Below, one piece after another: positions 25,801-37,734 of a stretch of 64,000 nt of DNA. The stretch lies in the NCBI RefSeq assembly GCF_051014445.1, contig NC_135136.1:22462001-22526000 (forward strand), read 5' to 3'. The position numbers and the translations under genes are program-made. The first letter of the stretch is position 1. The number at the start of each line of letters is the position of its first letter. The stretch is from Colletes latitarsis (Eukaryota; Arthropoda; Insecta; Hymenoptera; Colletidae). The notes beneath the pieces were generated by a model, which saw nothing but the letters and a program-made list of their open reading frames with translations, was not told where the DNA came from and ran no database searches.

Positions 25801-26100
25801 TCAATTAAACCTGGTTTCGATCAATATTTCAGAGGATAACGCCGGTTAGGTCTGGGTAAGGTCTGGGATATGCGCGCATCTGGCTTATACTTTCGCCTTT
25901 TTCGCATACTTCTTGGCCAGATCCTGGGTTTTTTTCGTGTTTGAATCACGTAGGAATGTGGTAACACACTGAAGCAGTCAATTAAACCTGGTTACGATCA
26001 ATACTTTAGAGAATAACACCGGTTAGGTCTGGGTTAGGTCTGGGTTATGCCCGCATCTGGCTCATGATTTTGCCTTCTTCGCATACTTGTTGGCCAGATC
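22890..26100 (+). repeat. 3.2 kb block duplicated at 34.04-37.25 kb (offset 11145)
   Basis: A constant offset of 11145 bp (63 monomers minus 6) joins TTTGACCACG (about 22934 and 34079), GTGATATGG (23476 and 34621), AATGCACGCATC (24631 and 35776), TCAATTACCCC (25271 and 36416) and the AATACTTTAGAG monomer (about 26000 and 37145). Private changes such as GCATCAGG versus GCATTAGG, and TTGTTTTCG near 36191, show that the copies have since diverged slightly. Confidence 0.87.
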
Positions 26101-28805
26101 CTGGGTTTTTTTCGTGTTTGAATCACGTAGGAATGTGGTAACACACTGAAGCAGTCAATTAAACCTGGTTTCGATCAATATTTTAGAGGATAACACCGGT
26201 TAGGTCTGGGTTAGGTCTGGGTTATGCCCGCATCTGGCTCATGATTTTGCCTTCTTCGCATACTTGTTGGCCAGATCTTGGGTTTTTTTCGTGTTTGAAT
26301 CACGTAGTAATGTGGTAACACACTGAAGCAGTCAATTAAACCTGGTTTCGATCAATATTTTAGAGGATAACACCGGTTAGGTCTGGGTTAGGTCTGGCAA
26401 ATGCGCGCATCTGGCTTATTCTTGCGCCTTCTTCGCATACTTGTTGGCCAGATCCTGGGTTTTTTTCGTGTTTGAATCACGTAGGAATGTGGTAACACAC
26501 TGAAGCAGTTAATTAAACCTGGTTACGATCAATATTTTAGAGGATAACACCGGTTAGGTCTGGGTTAGGTCTGGGTTATGCCCGCATCTGGCTCATGATT
26601 TTGCCTTCTTCGCATACTTGTTGGCCAGATCCTGGGTTTTTTTCGTGTTTGAATCACGTAGGAATGTGGTAACACACTGAAGCAGACAATTAAACCTGGT
26701 TTCGATCAATATTTTAGAGGATAACACCGGTTAGGTCTGGGTTAGGTCTGGGTTATGCCCGCATCTGGCTCATGATTTTGCCTTCTTCGCATACTTGTTG
26801 GCCAGATCTTGGGTTTTTTTCGTGTTTGAATCACGTAGTAATGTGGTAACACACTGAAGCAGTCAATTAAACCTGGTTTCGATCAATATTTCAGAGGATA
26901 ACACCGGTTAGGTCTGGGTTAGGTCTGGCAAATGCACGCATCTGGCTTATTCTTGCGCCTTCTTCGCATACTTGTTGGCCAGATCCTGGGTTTTTTTCGT
27001 GTTTGAATCACGTAGGAATGTGGTAACACACTGAAGCAGTCAATTAAACCTGGTTTCGATCAATATTTCAGAGGATAACATCGGTTAGGTCTGGGTTAGG
27101 TCAGGGATATGCGCGCATCTGGCTTATACTTTCACCTTTTTCGCATACTTGTTGGCCAGATCCTGGGTTTTTTTCGTGTTTGAATCACGTAGGAATGTGG
27201 TAACACACTGAAGCAGTCAATTAAACCTGGTTTCGATCAATATTTTAGAGGATAACACCGGTTAGGTCTGGGTTAGGTCCGGGATATGCCCGCATCTGGC
27301 TCATGATTTTGCCTTCTTCGCATACTTGTTGGCCAGATCCTGGGTTTTTTTCGTGTTTGAATCACGTAGTAATGTGGTAACACACTGAAGCTGTCAATTA
27401 AACCTGGTTTCGATCAATATTTCAGAGGATAACACCGGTTAGGTCTGGGTTAGGTCTGGGTTATGCCCGCATCTGGCTCATGATTTAGCCTTCTTCGCAT
27501 ACTTGTTGGCCAGATCCTGGGTATTTTCCGTGTTTGAATCACGTAGTAATGTGGTAACACACTGAAGCAGTCAATTACCCCTGGTTTCGATCAATATGTC
27601 AGAGGATAACACCGGTTAGGTCTGGGTTAGGTCTGGGTTTTGCCCGCATCTGGCTCATGATTTTGTCTTCTTCGCATACTTGTTGGCCAGATCCTGTGTT
27701 TTTTCCGTGTTTGATCACGTAGTAATGTGGTAGCACACTGAAGCAGTCAATAAAACCTGGTTTCGATCAATATTTTAGAGGATAACACCGTTTAGGTCTG
27801 GGTTAGGTCTGGGATTTGCGCGCACCTGGCTTATACTTTCGCCTTTTTCGCATACTTGTTGGCCAGATCCTGGGTATTTTCCGTGTTTGAATCACGTAGT
27901 AATGTGGTAATACACTGAAGCAGTCAATTAAACCTGGTTTCGATCAATATTTCAGAGGATAACACCGGTTAGGTCTGGGTTAGGTCTGGGAAATGCGCGC
28001 ATCTGGCTTATTCTTTCGCCTTCTTCGCATACTTGTTGGCCAGATCCTGGGTTTTTTTCGTGTTTGAATCACGTAGTAATGTGGTACCACACTGAGGCAG
28101 TCAATTAAACCTGGTTTCGATCAATATTTCAGAGGATAACGCCGGTTAGGTCTGGGTTAGGTCTGGGATATGCGCGCATCTGGCTTATACTTTCGCCTTT
28201 TTCGCATACTTCTTGGCCAGATCCTGGGTTTTTTTCGTGTTTGAATCACGTAGGAATGTGGTAACACACTGAAGCAGTCAATTAAACCTGGTTACGATCA
28301 ATACTTTAGAGAATAACACCGGTTAGGTCTGGGTTAGGTCTGGGTTATGCCCGCATCTGGCTCATGATTTTGCCTTCTTCGCATACTTGTTGGCCAGATC
28401 CTGGGATTTTTTCGTGTTTGAATCACGTAGGAATGTGGTAACACACTGAAGCAGTCAATTAAACCTGGTTTCGATGAATATTTTAGAGGATAACACCGGT
28501 TAGGTCTGGGTTAGGTCTGGGTTATGCCCGCATCTGGCTCATGATTTTGCCTTCTTCGCATACTTGTTGGCCAGATCTTGGGTTTTTTTCGTGTTTGAAT
28601 CACGTAGTAATGTGGTAACACACTGAAGCAGTCAATTAAACCTGGTTTCGATCAATATTTTAGAGGATAACACCGGTTAGGTCTGGGTTAGGTCTGGCAA
28701 ATGCGCGCATCTGGCTTATTCTTGCGCCTTCTTCGCATACTTGTTGGCCAGATCCTGGGTTTTTTTCGTGTTTGAATCACGTAGGAATGTGGTAACACAC
28801 TGAAG
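24550..28805 (+). repeat. 13-monomer higher-order duplication, offset 2300 bp
   Basis: Bases 24550-26500 match 26850-28805 at offset 2300 (13 x 177 minus 1). Shared rare markers are AATGCACGCATC (24631 and 26931), AACATCGGTTAGG (about 24778 and 27078), CAATATGTCAGAGG (about 25294 and 27594), and TAACGCCGG followed by TACTTTAGAGAATAAC. Observed differences are GGGTAAGG versus GGGTTAGG near 25856/28156 and TTTTTTT versus ATTTTTT near 26106/28406. The 350 bp between the copies resembles 24.02-24.38 kb. Confidence 0.88.
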
Positions 28806-28899
28806 CAGACAATTAAACCTGGTTTCGATCAATATTTTAGAGGATAACACCGGTTAGGTCTGGGTTAGGTCTGGGTTATACCCGCATCTGGCTCATGAG

Positions 28900-31015
28900 T
28901 TTGCCTTCTTCGCATACTTGTTGGCCAGATCTTGGGTTTTTTTCGTGTTTGAATCACGTAGTAATGTGGTAACACACTGAAGCAGTCAATTAAACCTGGT
29001 TTCGATCAATATTTTAGAGGATAACACCGGTTAGGTCTGGGTTAGGTCTGGGTTATGCCCGCATCTGGCTCATGATTTTGCCTTCATCGCATACTTGTTG
29101 GCCAGATCCTGGGTTTTTTACGTGTTTGAATCACGTCGTAATGTGGTAACACACTGAAGCAGTCAATTAAACCTGGTTTCGATCAATATTTTAGAGGATA
29201 ACACCGGTTAGGTCTGGGTTAGGTCCGGGTTATGCCCGCATCTGGCTCATGATTTTGCCTTCATCGCATACTTGTTGGCCAGATCCTGGGTTTTTTCCGT
29301 GTTTGAATCACGTAGTAATGTGGTAACACACTGAAGCAGTCAATTAAACCTGGTTTCGATCAATACTTCAGAGGATAACACCGGTTAGGTCTGGGTTAGG
29401 TCTGGGTTATGCCCGCATCTGGCTCATGATTTTGCCTTCTTCGCATACTTGTTGGCCAGATCTTGGGTTTTTTTCGTGTTTGAATCACGTAGTAATGTGG
29501 TAACACACTGAAGCAGTCAATTAAACCTGGTTTCGATCAATATTTTAGAGGATAACACCGGTTAGGTCTGGGTTAGGTCTGGGTTATGCCCGCATCTGGC
29601 TCATGATTTTGCCTTCATCGCATACTTGTTGGCCAGATCCTGGGTTTTTTACGTGTTTGAATCACGTCGTAATGTGGTAACACACTGAAGCAGTCAATTA
29701 AACCTGGTTTCGATCAATATTTCAGAGGATAACACCGGTTAGGTCTGGGTTAGGTCTGGCAAATGCGCGCATCTGGCTTATTCTTGCGCCTTCTTCGCAT
29801 ACTTGTTGGCCAGATCCTGGGTTTTTTTCGTGTTTGAATCACGTAGGAATGTGGTAACACACTGAAGCAGTCAATTAAACCTGGTTTCGATCAATATTTC
29901 AGAGGATAACATCGGTTAGGTCTGGGTTAGGTCAGGGATATGCGCGCATCTGGCTTATACTTTCACCTTTTTCGCATACTTGTTGGCCAGATCCTGGGTT
30001 TTTTTCGTGTTTGAATCACGTAGGAATGTGGTAACACACTGAAGCAGTCAATTAAACCTGGTTTCGATCAATATTTTAGAGGATAACACCGGTTAGGTCT
30101 GGGTTAGGTCCGGGATATGCCCGCATCTGGCTCATGATTTTGCCTTCTTCGCATACTTGTTGGCCAGATCCTGGGTTTTTTTCGTGTTTGAATCACGTAG
30201 TAATGTGGTAACACACTGAAGCTGTCAATTAAACCTGGTTTCGATCAATATTTCAGAGGATAACACCGGTTAGGTCTGGGTTAGGTCTGGGTTATGCCCG
30301 CATCTGGCTCATGATTTAGCCTTCTTCGCATACTTGTTGGCCAGATCCTGGGTATTTTCCGTGTTTGAATCACGTAGTAATGTGGTAACACACTGAAGCA
30401 GTCAATTACCCCTGGTTTCGATCAATATTTCAGAGGATAACACCGGTTAGGTCTGGGTTAGGTCTGGGTTTTGCCCGCATCTGGCTCATGATTTTGTCTT
30501 CTTCGCATACTTGTTGGCCAGATCCTGTGTTTTTTCCGTGTTTGATCACGTAGTAATGTGGTAGCACACTGAAGCAGTCAATAAAACCTGGTTTCGATCA
30601 ATATTTTAGAGGATAACACCGTTTAGGTCTGGGTTAGGTCTGGGATTTGCGCGCACCTGGCTTATACTTTCGCCTTTTTCGCATACTTGTTGGCCAGATC
30701 CTGGGTATTTTCCGTGTTTGAATCACGTAGTAATGTGGTAATACACTGAAGCAGTCAATTAAACCTGGTTTCGATCAATATTTCAGAGGATAACACCGGT
30801 TAGGTCTGGGTTAGGTCTGGGAAATGCGCGCATCTGGCTTATTCTTTCGCCTTCTTCGCATACTTGTTGGCCAGATCCTGGGTTTTTTTCGTGTTTGAAT
30901 CACGTAGTAATGTGGTACCACACTGAGGCAGTCAATTAAACCTGGTTTCGATCAATATTTTAGAGGATAACACCGGTTAGGTCTGGGTTAGGTCTGGGTT
31001 ATGCCCGCATCTGGC
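28900..31015 (+). repeat. 2.1 kb block duplicated at 37.21-39.33 kb (offset 8314)
   Basis: The order AGATCTTGGG, ATCACGTCGTAATG, GGTCCGGGTTATG with CTTCATCGC, TACTTCAGAGG, and a second ATCACGTCGTAATG is repeated 8314 bp downstream (47 monomers minus 5). The right copy has private changes: GGTTAGGTTTGGG near 37700 and TTGGTCAGATCC near 38120. Similarity ends at about 39330, inside a monomer whose B-type half is joined to an A-type half. Confidence 0.85.
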
Positions 31016-34000
31016 TCATGATTTTGCCTTCTTCGCATACTTGTTGGCCAGATCCTGGGTTTTTTTCGTGTTTGAATCACGTAGGAATGTGGTAACACAC
31101 TGAAGCAGACAATTAAACCTGGTTTCGATCAATATTTTAGAGGATAACACCGGTTAGGTCTGGGTTAGGTCTGGGTTATGCCCGCATCTGGCACATGATT
31201 TTGCCTTCTTCGCATACTTGTTGGCCAGATCCTGTGTTTTTTCCGTGTTTGACCACGTAGTAATGTGGTAGCACACTGAAGCAGCCAATAAAACCTGGTT
31301 TCGATCAATATTTCAGAGGATAACACCGGTTAGGTCTGGGTTAGGTCTGGGTTTTGCCCGCATCTGGCTCATGATTTAGCCTTCTTCGCATACTTGTTGG
31401 CCAGATCCTGGGTATTTTCCGTGTTTGAATCACGTAGTAATGTGGTAACACACTGAAGCAGTCAATTAAACCTGGTTTGGATCAATATTTCAGAGGATAA
31501 CACCGGTTAGGTCTGGGTTAGGTCTGGGATATGCGCGCATCTGGCTTATACTTTCGCCTTTTTCGCATACTTGTTGGCCAGATCCTGGGTTTTTTTCGTG
31601 TTTGAATCACGTAGGAATGTGGTAACACACTGAAGCAGTCAATTAAACCTGGTTACGATCAATATTTTAGAGGATAACACCGGTTAGGTCTGGGTTAGGT
31701 CTGGGTTATGCCCGCATCTGGCTCATGATTTTGCCTTCTTCGCATACTTGTTGGCCAGATCCTGGGTTTTTTCCGTGTTTGAATCACGTAGTGATATGGT
31801 AACACACTGAAGCAGTCAATTAAACCTGGTTTCGATCAATATTTCAGAGGATAACACCGGTTAGGTCTGGGTTAGGTCTGGGAAATGCGCGCATTAGGCT
31901 TATTCTTTCGCCTTCCTCGCATACTTGTTGGCCAGATCCTGGGTTTTTTTCGTGTTTGAATCACGTAGGAATGTGGTAACACACTGAAGCAGTCAATTAA
32001 ACCTGGTTTCGATCAATATTTTAGAGGATAACACCGGTTAGGTCTGGGTTAGGTCTGGGATTTGCGCGCACCTGGCTTATACTTTCACCTTTTTCGCATA
32101 CTTGTTGGCCAGATCCTGGGTTTTTTCCGTGTTTGAATCACGTAGTAATGTGGTAACACACTGAAGCAGTCAATTAAACCTGGTTTCGATCAATACTTCA
32201 GAGGATAACACCGGTTAGGTCTGGGTTAGGTCTGGGTTATGCCCGCATCTGGCTCATGATTTTGCCTTCTTCGCATACTTGTTGGCCAGATCTTGGGTTT
32301 TTTTCGTGTTTGAATCACGTAGTAATGTGGTAACACACTGAAGCAGTCAATTAAACCTGGTTTCGATCAATATTTTAGAGGATAACACCGGTTAGGTCTG
32401 GGTTAGGTCTGGGTTATGCCCGCATCTGGCTCATGATTTTGCCTTCATCGCATACTTGTTGGCCAGATCCTGGGTTTTTTACGTGTTTGAATCACGTCGT
32501 AATGTGGTAACACACTGAAGCAGTCAATTAAACCTGGTTTCGATCAATATTTCAGAGGATAACACCGGTTAGGTCTGGGTTAGGTCTGGCAAATGCGCGC
32601 ATCTGGCTTATTCTTGCGCCTTCTTCGCATACTTGTTGGCCAGATCCTGGGTTTTTTTCGTGTTTGAATCACGTAGGAATGTGGTAACACACTGAAGCAG
32701 TCAATTAAACCTGGTTTCGATCAATATTTCAGAGGATAACATCGGTTAGGTCTGGGTTAGGTCAGGGATATGCGCGCATCTGGCTTATACTTTCACCTTT
32801 TTCGCATACTTGTTGGCCAGATCCTGGGTTTTTTTCGTGTTTGAATCACGTAGGAATGTGGTAACACACTGAAGCAGTCAATTAAACCTGGTTTCGATCA
32901 ATATTTTAGAGGATAACACCGGTTAGGTCTGGGTTAGGTCCGGGATATGCCCGCATCTGGCTCATGATTTTGCCTTCTTCGCATACTTGTTGGCCAGATC
33001 CTGGGTTTTTTTCGTGTTTGAATCACGTAGTAATGTGGTAACACACTGAAGCTGTCAATTAAACCTGGTTTCGATCAATATTTCAGAGGATAACACCGGT
33101 TAGGTCTGGGTTAGGTCTGGGTTATGCCCGCATCTGGCTCATGATTTAGCCTTCTTCGCATACTTGTTGGCCAGATCCTGGGTATTTTCCGTGTTTGAAT
33201 CACGTAGTAATGTGGTAACACACTGAAGCAGTCAATTACCCCTGGTTTCGATCAATATTTCAGAGGATAACACCGGTTAGGTCTGGGTTAGGTCTGGGTT
33301 TTGCCCGCATCTGGCTCATGATTTTGTCTTCTTCGCATACTTGTTGGCCAGATCCTGTGTTTTTTCCGTGTTTGATCACGTAGTAATGTGGTAGCACACT
33401 GAAGCAGTCAATAAAACCTGGTTTCGATCAATATTTTAGAGGATAACACCGTTTAGGTCTGGGTTAGGTCTGGGATTTGCGCGCACCTGGCTTATACTTT
33501 CGCCTTTTTCGCATACTTGTTGGCCAGATCCTGGGTATTTTCCGTGTTTGAATCACGTAGTAATGTGGTAATACACTGAAGCAGTCAATTAAACCTGGTT
33601 TCGATCAATATTTCAGAGGATAACACCGGTTAGGTCTGGGTTAGGTCTGGGAAATGCGCGCATCTGGCTTATTCTTTCGCCTTCTTCGCATACTTGTTGG
33701 CCAGATCCTGGGTTTTTTTCGTGTTTGAATCACGTAGTAATGTGGTACCACACTGAGGCAGTCAATTAAACCTGGTTTCGATCAATATTTTAGAGGATAA
33801 CACCGGTTAGGTCTGGGTTAGGTCTGGGTTATGCCCGCATCTGGCTCATGATTTTGCCTTCTTCGCATACTTGTTGGCCAGATCCTGGGTTTTTTTCGTG
33901 TTTGAATCACGTAGGAATGTGGTAACACACTGAAGCAGACAATTAAACCTGGTTTCGATCAATATTTTAGAGGATAACACCGGTTAGGTCTGGGTTAGGT

Positions 34001-34929
34001 CTGGGTTATGCCCGCATCTGGCACATGATTTTGCCTTCTTCGCATACTTGTTGGCCAGATCCTGTGTTTTTTCCGTGTTTGACCACGTAGTAATGTGGTA
34101 GCACACTGAAGCAGCCAATAAAACCTGGTTTCGATCAATATTTCAGAGGATAACACCGGTTAGGTCTGGGTTAGGTCTGGGTTTTGCCCGCATCTGGCTC
34201 ATGATTTAGCCTTCTTCGCATACTTGTTGGCCAGATCCTGGGTATTTTCCGTGTTTGAATCACGTAGTAATGTGGTAACACACTGAAGCAGTCAATTAAA
34301 CCTGGTTTGGATCAATATTTCAGAGGATAACACCGGTTAGGTCTGGGTTAGGTCTGGGATATGCGCGCATCTGGCTTATACTTTCGCCTTTTTCGCATAC
34401 TTGTTGGCCAGATCCTGGGTTTTTTTCGTGTTTGAATCACGTAGGAATGTGGTAACACACTGAAGCAGTCAATTAAACCTGGTTACGATCAATATTTTAG
34501 AGGATAACACCGGTTAGGTCTGGGTTAGGTCTGGGTTATGCCCGCATCTGGCTCATGATTTTGCCTTCTTCGCATACTTGTTGGCCAGATCCTGGGTTTT
34601 TTCCGTGTTTGAATCACGTAGTGATATGGTAACACACTGAAGCAGTCAATTAAACCTGGTTTCGATCAATATTTCAGAGGATAACACCGGTTAGGTCTGG
34701 GTTAGGTCTGGGAAATGCGCGCATTAGGCTTATTCTTTCGCCTTCCTCGCATACTTGTTGGCCAGATCCTGGGTTTTTTTCGTGTTTGAATCACGTAGGA
34801 ATGTGGTAACACACTGAAGCAGTCAATTAAACCTGGTTTCGATCAATATTTTAGAGGATAACACCGGTTAGGTCTGGGTTAGGTCTGGGATTTGCGCGCA
34901 CCTGGCTTATACTTTCACCTTTTTCGCAT
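29270..34929 (+). repeat. 16-monomer tandem duplication, 2 x 2830 bp
   Basis: Copy one is about 29270-32099 and copy two about 32100-34929, directly adjacent. Every marker checked is shifted by 2830 bp (16 x 177 minus 2): the ATCACGTCGTAATG monomer (29661 and 32491), TGGCACATGATTTTG (31189 and 34019), TTTGACCACG with GCAGCCAATA, GTGATATGG, and the private GCGCATTAGGC (about 31889 and 34719). I found no difference at the markers compared. Upstream of 29270 the sequence is GGTCCGGGTTATG with CTTCATCGC, while the junction at 32100 follows an A-type monomer, which locates the exchange. Confidence 0.92.
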
Positions 34930-37734
34930 ACTTGTTGGCCAGATCCTGGGTTTTTTTCGTGTTTGAATCACGTAGTAATGTGGTACCACACTGAGGCAGT
35001 CAATTAAACCTGGTTTCGATCAATATTTCCGAGGATAACACCGGTTAGGTCTGGGTTAGGTCTGGGATATGCGCGCATCTGGCTTATACTTTCGCCTTTT
35101 TCGCATACTTGTTGGCCAGATCCTGGGTTTTTTTCGTGTTTGAATCACGTAGGAATGTGGTAACACACTGAAGCAGTTAATTAAACCTGGTTACGATCAA
35201 TATTTTAGAGGATAACACCGGTTAGGTCTGGGTTAGGTCTGGGTTATGCCCGCATCTGGCTCATGATTTTGCCTTCTTCGCATACTTGTTGGCCAGATCC
35301 TGGGTTTTTTTCGTGTTTGAATCACGTAGGAATGTGGTAACACACTGAAGCAGACAATTAAACCTGGTTTCGATCAATATTTTAGAGGATAACACCGGTT
35401 AGGTCTGGGTTAGGTCTGGGTTATGCCCGCATCTGGCTCATGATTTTGCCTTCTTCGCATACTTGTTGGCCAGATCTTGGGTTTTTTTCGTGTTTGAATC
35501 ACGTAGTAATGTGGTAACACACTGAAGCAGTCAATTAAACCTGGTTTCGATCAATATTTTAGAGGATAACACCGGTTAGGTCTGGGTTAGGTCTGGGTTA
35601 TGCCCGCATCTGGCTCATGATTTTGCCTTCATCGCATACTTGTTGGCCAGATCCTGGGTTTTTTACGTGTTTGAATCACGTCGTAATGTGGTAACACACT
35701 GAAGCAGTCAATTAAACCTGGTTTCGATCAATATTTCAGAGGATAACACCGGTTAGGTCTGGGTTAGGTCTGGCAAATGCACGCATCTGGCTTATTCTTG
35801 CGCCTTCTTCGCATACTTGTTGGCCAGATCCTGGGTTTTTTTCGTGTTTGAATCACGTAGGAATGTGGTAACACACTGAAGCAGTCAATTAAACCTGGTT
35901 TCGATCAATATTTCAGAGGATAACATCGGTTAGGTCTGGGTTAGGTCAGGGATATGCGCGCATCTGGCTTATACTTTCACCTTTTTCGCATACTTGTTGG
36001 CCAGATCCTGGGTTTTTTTCGTGTTTGAATCACGTAGGAATGTGGTAACACACTGAAGCAGTCAATTAAACCTGGTTTCGATCAATATTTTAGAGGATAA
36101 CACCGGTTAGGTCTGGGTTAGGTCCGGGATATGCCCGCATCTGGCTCATGATTTTGCCTTCTTCGCATACTTGTTGGCCAGATCCTGGGTTGTTTTCGTG
36201 TTTGAATCACGTAGTAATGTGGTAACACACTGAAGCTGTCAATTAAACCTGGTTTCGATCAATATTTCAGAGGATAACACCGGTTAGGTCTGGGTTAGGT
36301 CTGGGTTATGCCCGCATCTGGCTCATGATTTAGCCTTCTTCGCATACTTGTTGGCCAGATCCTGGGTATTTTCCGTGTTTGAATCACGTAGTAATGTGGT
36401 AACACACTGAAGCAGTCAATTACCCCTGGTTTCGATCAATATGTCAGAGGATAACACCGGTTAGGTCTGGGTTAGGTCTGGGTTTTGCCCGCATCTGGCT
36501 CATGATTTTGTCTTCTTCGCATACTTGTTGGCCAGATCCTGTGTTTTTTCCGTGTTTGATCACGTAGTAATGTGGTAGCACACTGAAGCAGTCAATAAAA
36601 CCTGGTTTCGATCAATATTTTAGAGGATAACACCGTTTAGGTCTGGGTTAGGTCTGGGATTTGCGCGCACCTGGCTTATACTTTCGCCTTTTTCGCATAC
36701 TTGTTGGCCAGATCCTGGGTATTTTCCGTGTTTGAATCACGTAGTAATGTGGTAATACACTGAAGCAGTCAATTAAACCTGGTTTCGATCAATATTTCAG
36801 AGGATAACACCGGTTAGGTCTGGGTTAGGTCTGGGAAATGCGCGCATCTGGCTTATTCTTTCGCCTTCTTCGCATACTTGTTGGCCAGATCCTGGGTTTT
36901 TTTCGTGTTTGAATCACGTAGTAATGTGGTACCACACTGAGGCAGTCAATTAAACCTGGTTTCGATCAATATTTCAGAGGATAACGCCGGTTAGGTCTGG
37001 GTTAGGTCTGGGATATGCGCGCATCTGGCTTATACTTTCGCCTTTTTCGCATACTTCTTGGCCAGATCCTGGGTTTTTTTCGTGTTTGAATCACGTAGGA
37101 ATGTGGTAACACACTGAAGCAGACAATTAAACCTGGTTACGATCAATACTTTAGAGGATAACACCGGTTAGGTCTGGGTTAGGTCTGGGTTATGCCCGCA
37201 TCTGGCTCATGATTTTGCCTTCTTCTCATACTTGTTGGCCAGATCTTGGGTTTTTTTCGTGTTTGAATCACGTAGTAATGTGGTAACACACTGAAGCAGT
37301 CAATTAAACCTGGTTTCGATCAATATTTTAGAGGATAACACCGGTTAGGTCTGGGTTAGGTCTGGGTTATGCCCGCATCTGGCTCATGATTTTGCCTTCA
37401 TCGCATACTTGTTGGCCAGATCCTGGGTTTTTTACGTGTTTGAATCACGTCGTAATGTGGTAACACACTGAAGCAGTCAATTAAACCTGGTTTCGATCAA
37501 TATTTTAGAGGATAACACCGGTTAGGTCTGGGTTAGGTCCGGGTTATGCCCGCATCTGGCTCATGATTTTGCCTTCATCGCATACTTGTTGGCCAGATCC
37601 TGGGTTTTTTCCGTGTTTGAATCACGTAGTAATGTGGTAACACACTGAAGCAGTCAATTAAACCTGGTTTCGATCAATACTTCAGAGGATAACACCGGTT
37701 AGGTTTGGGTTAGGTCTGGGTTATGCCCGCATCT

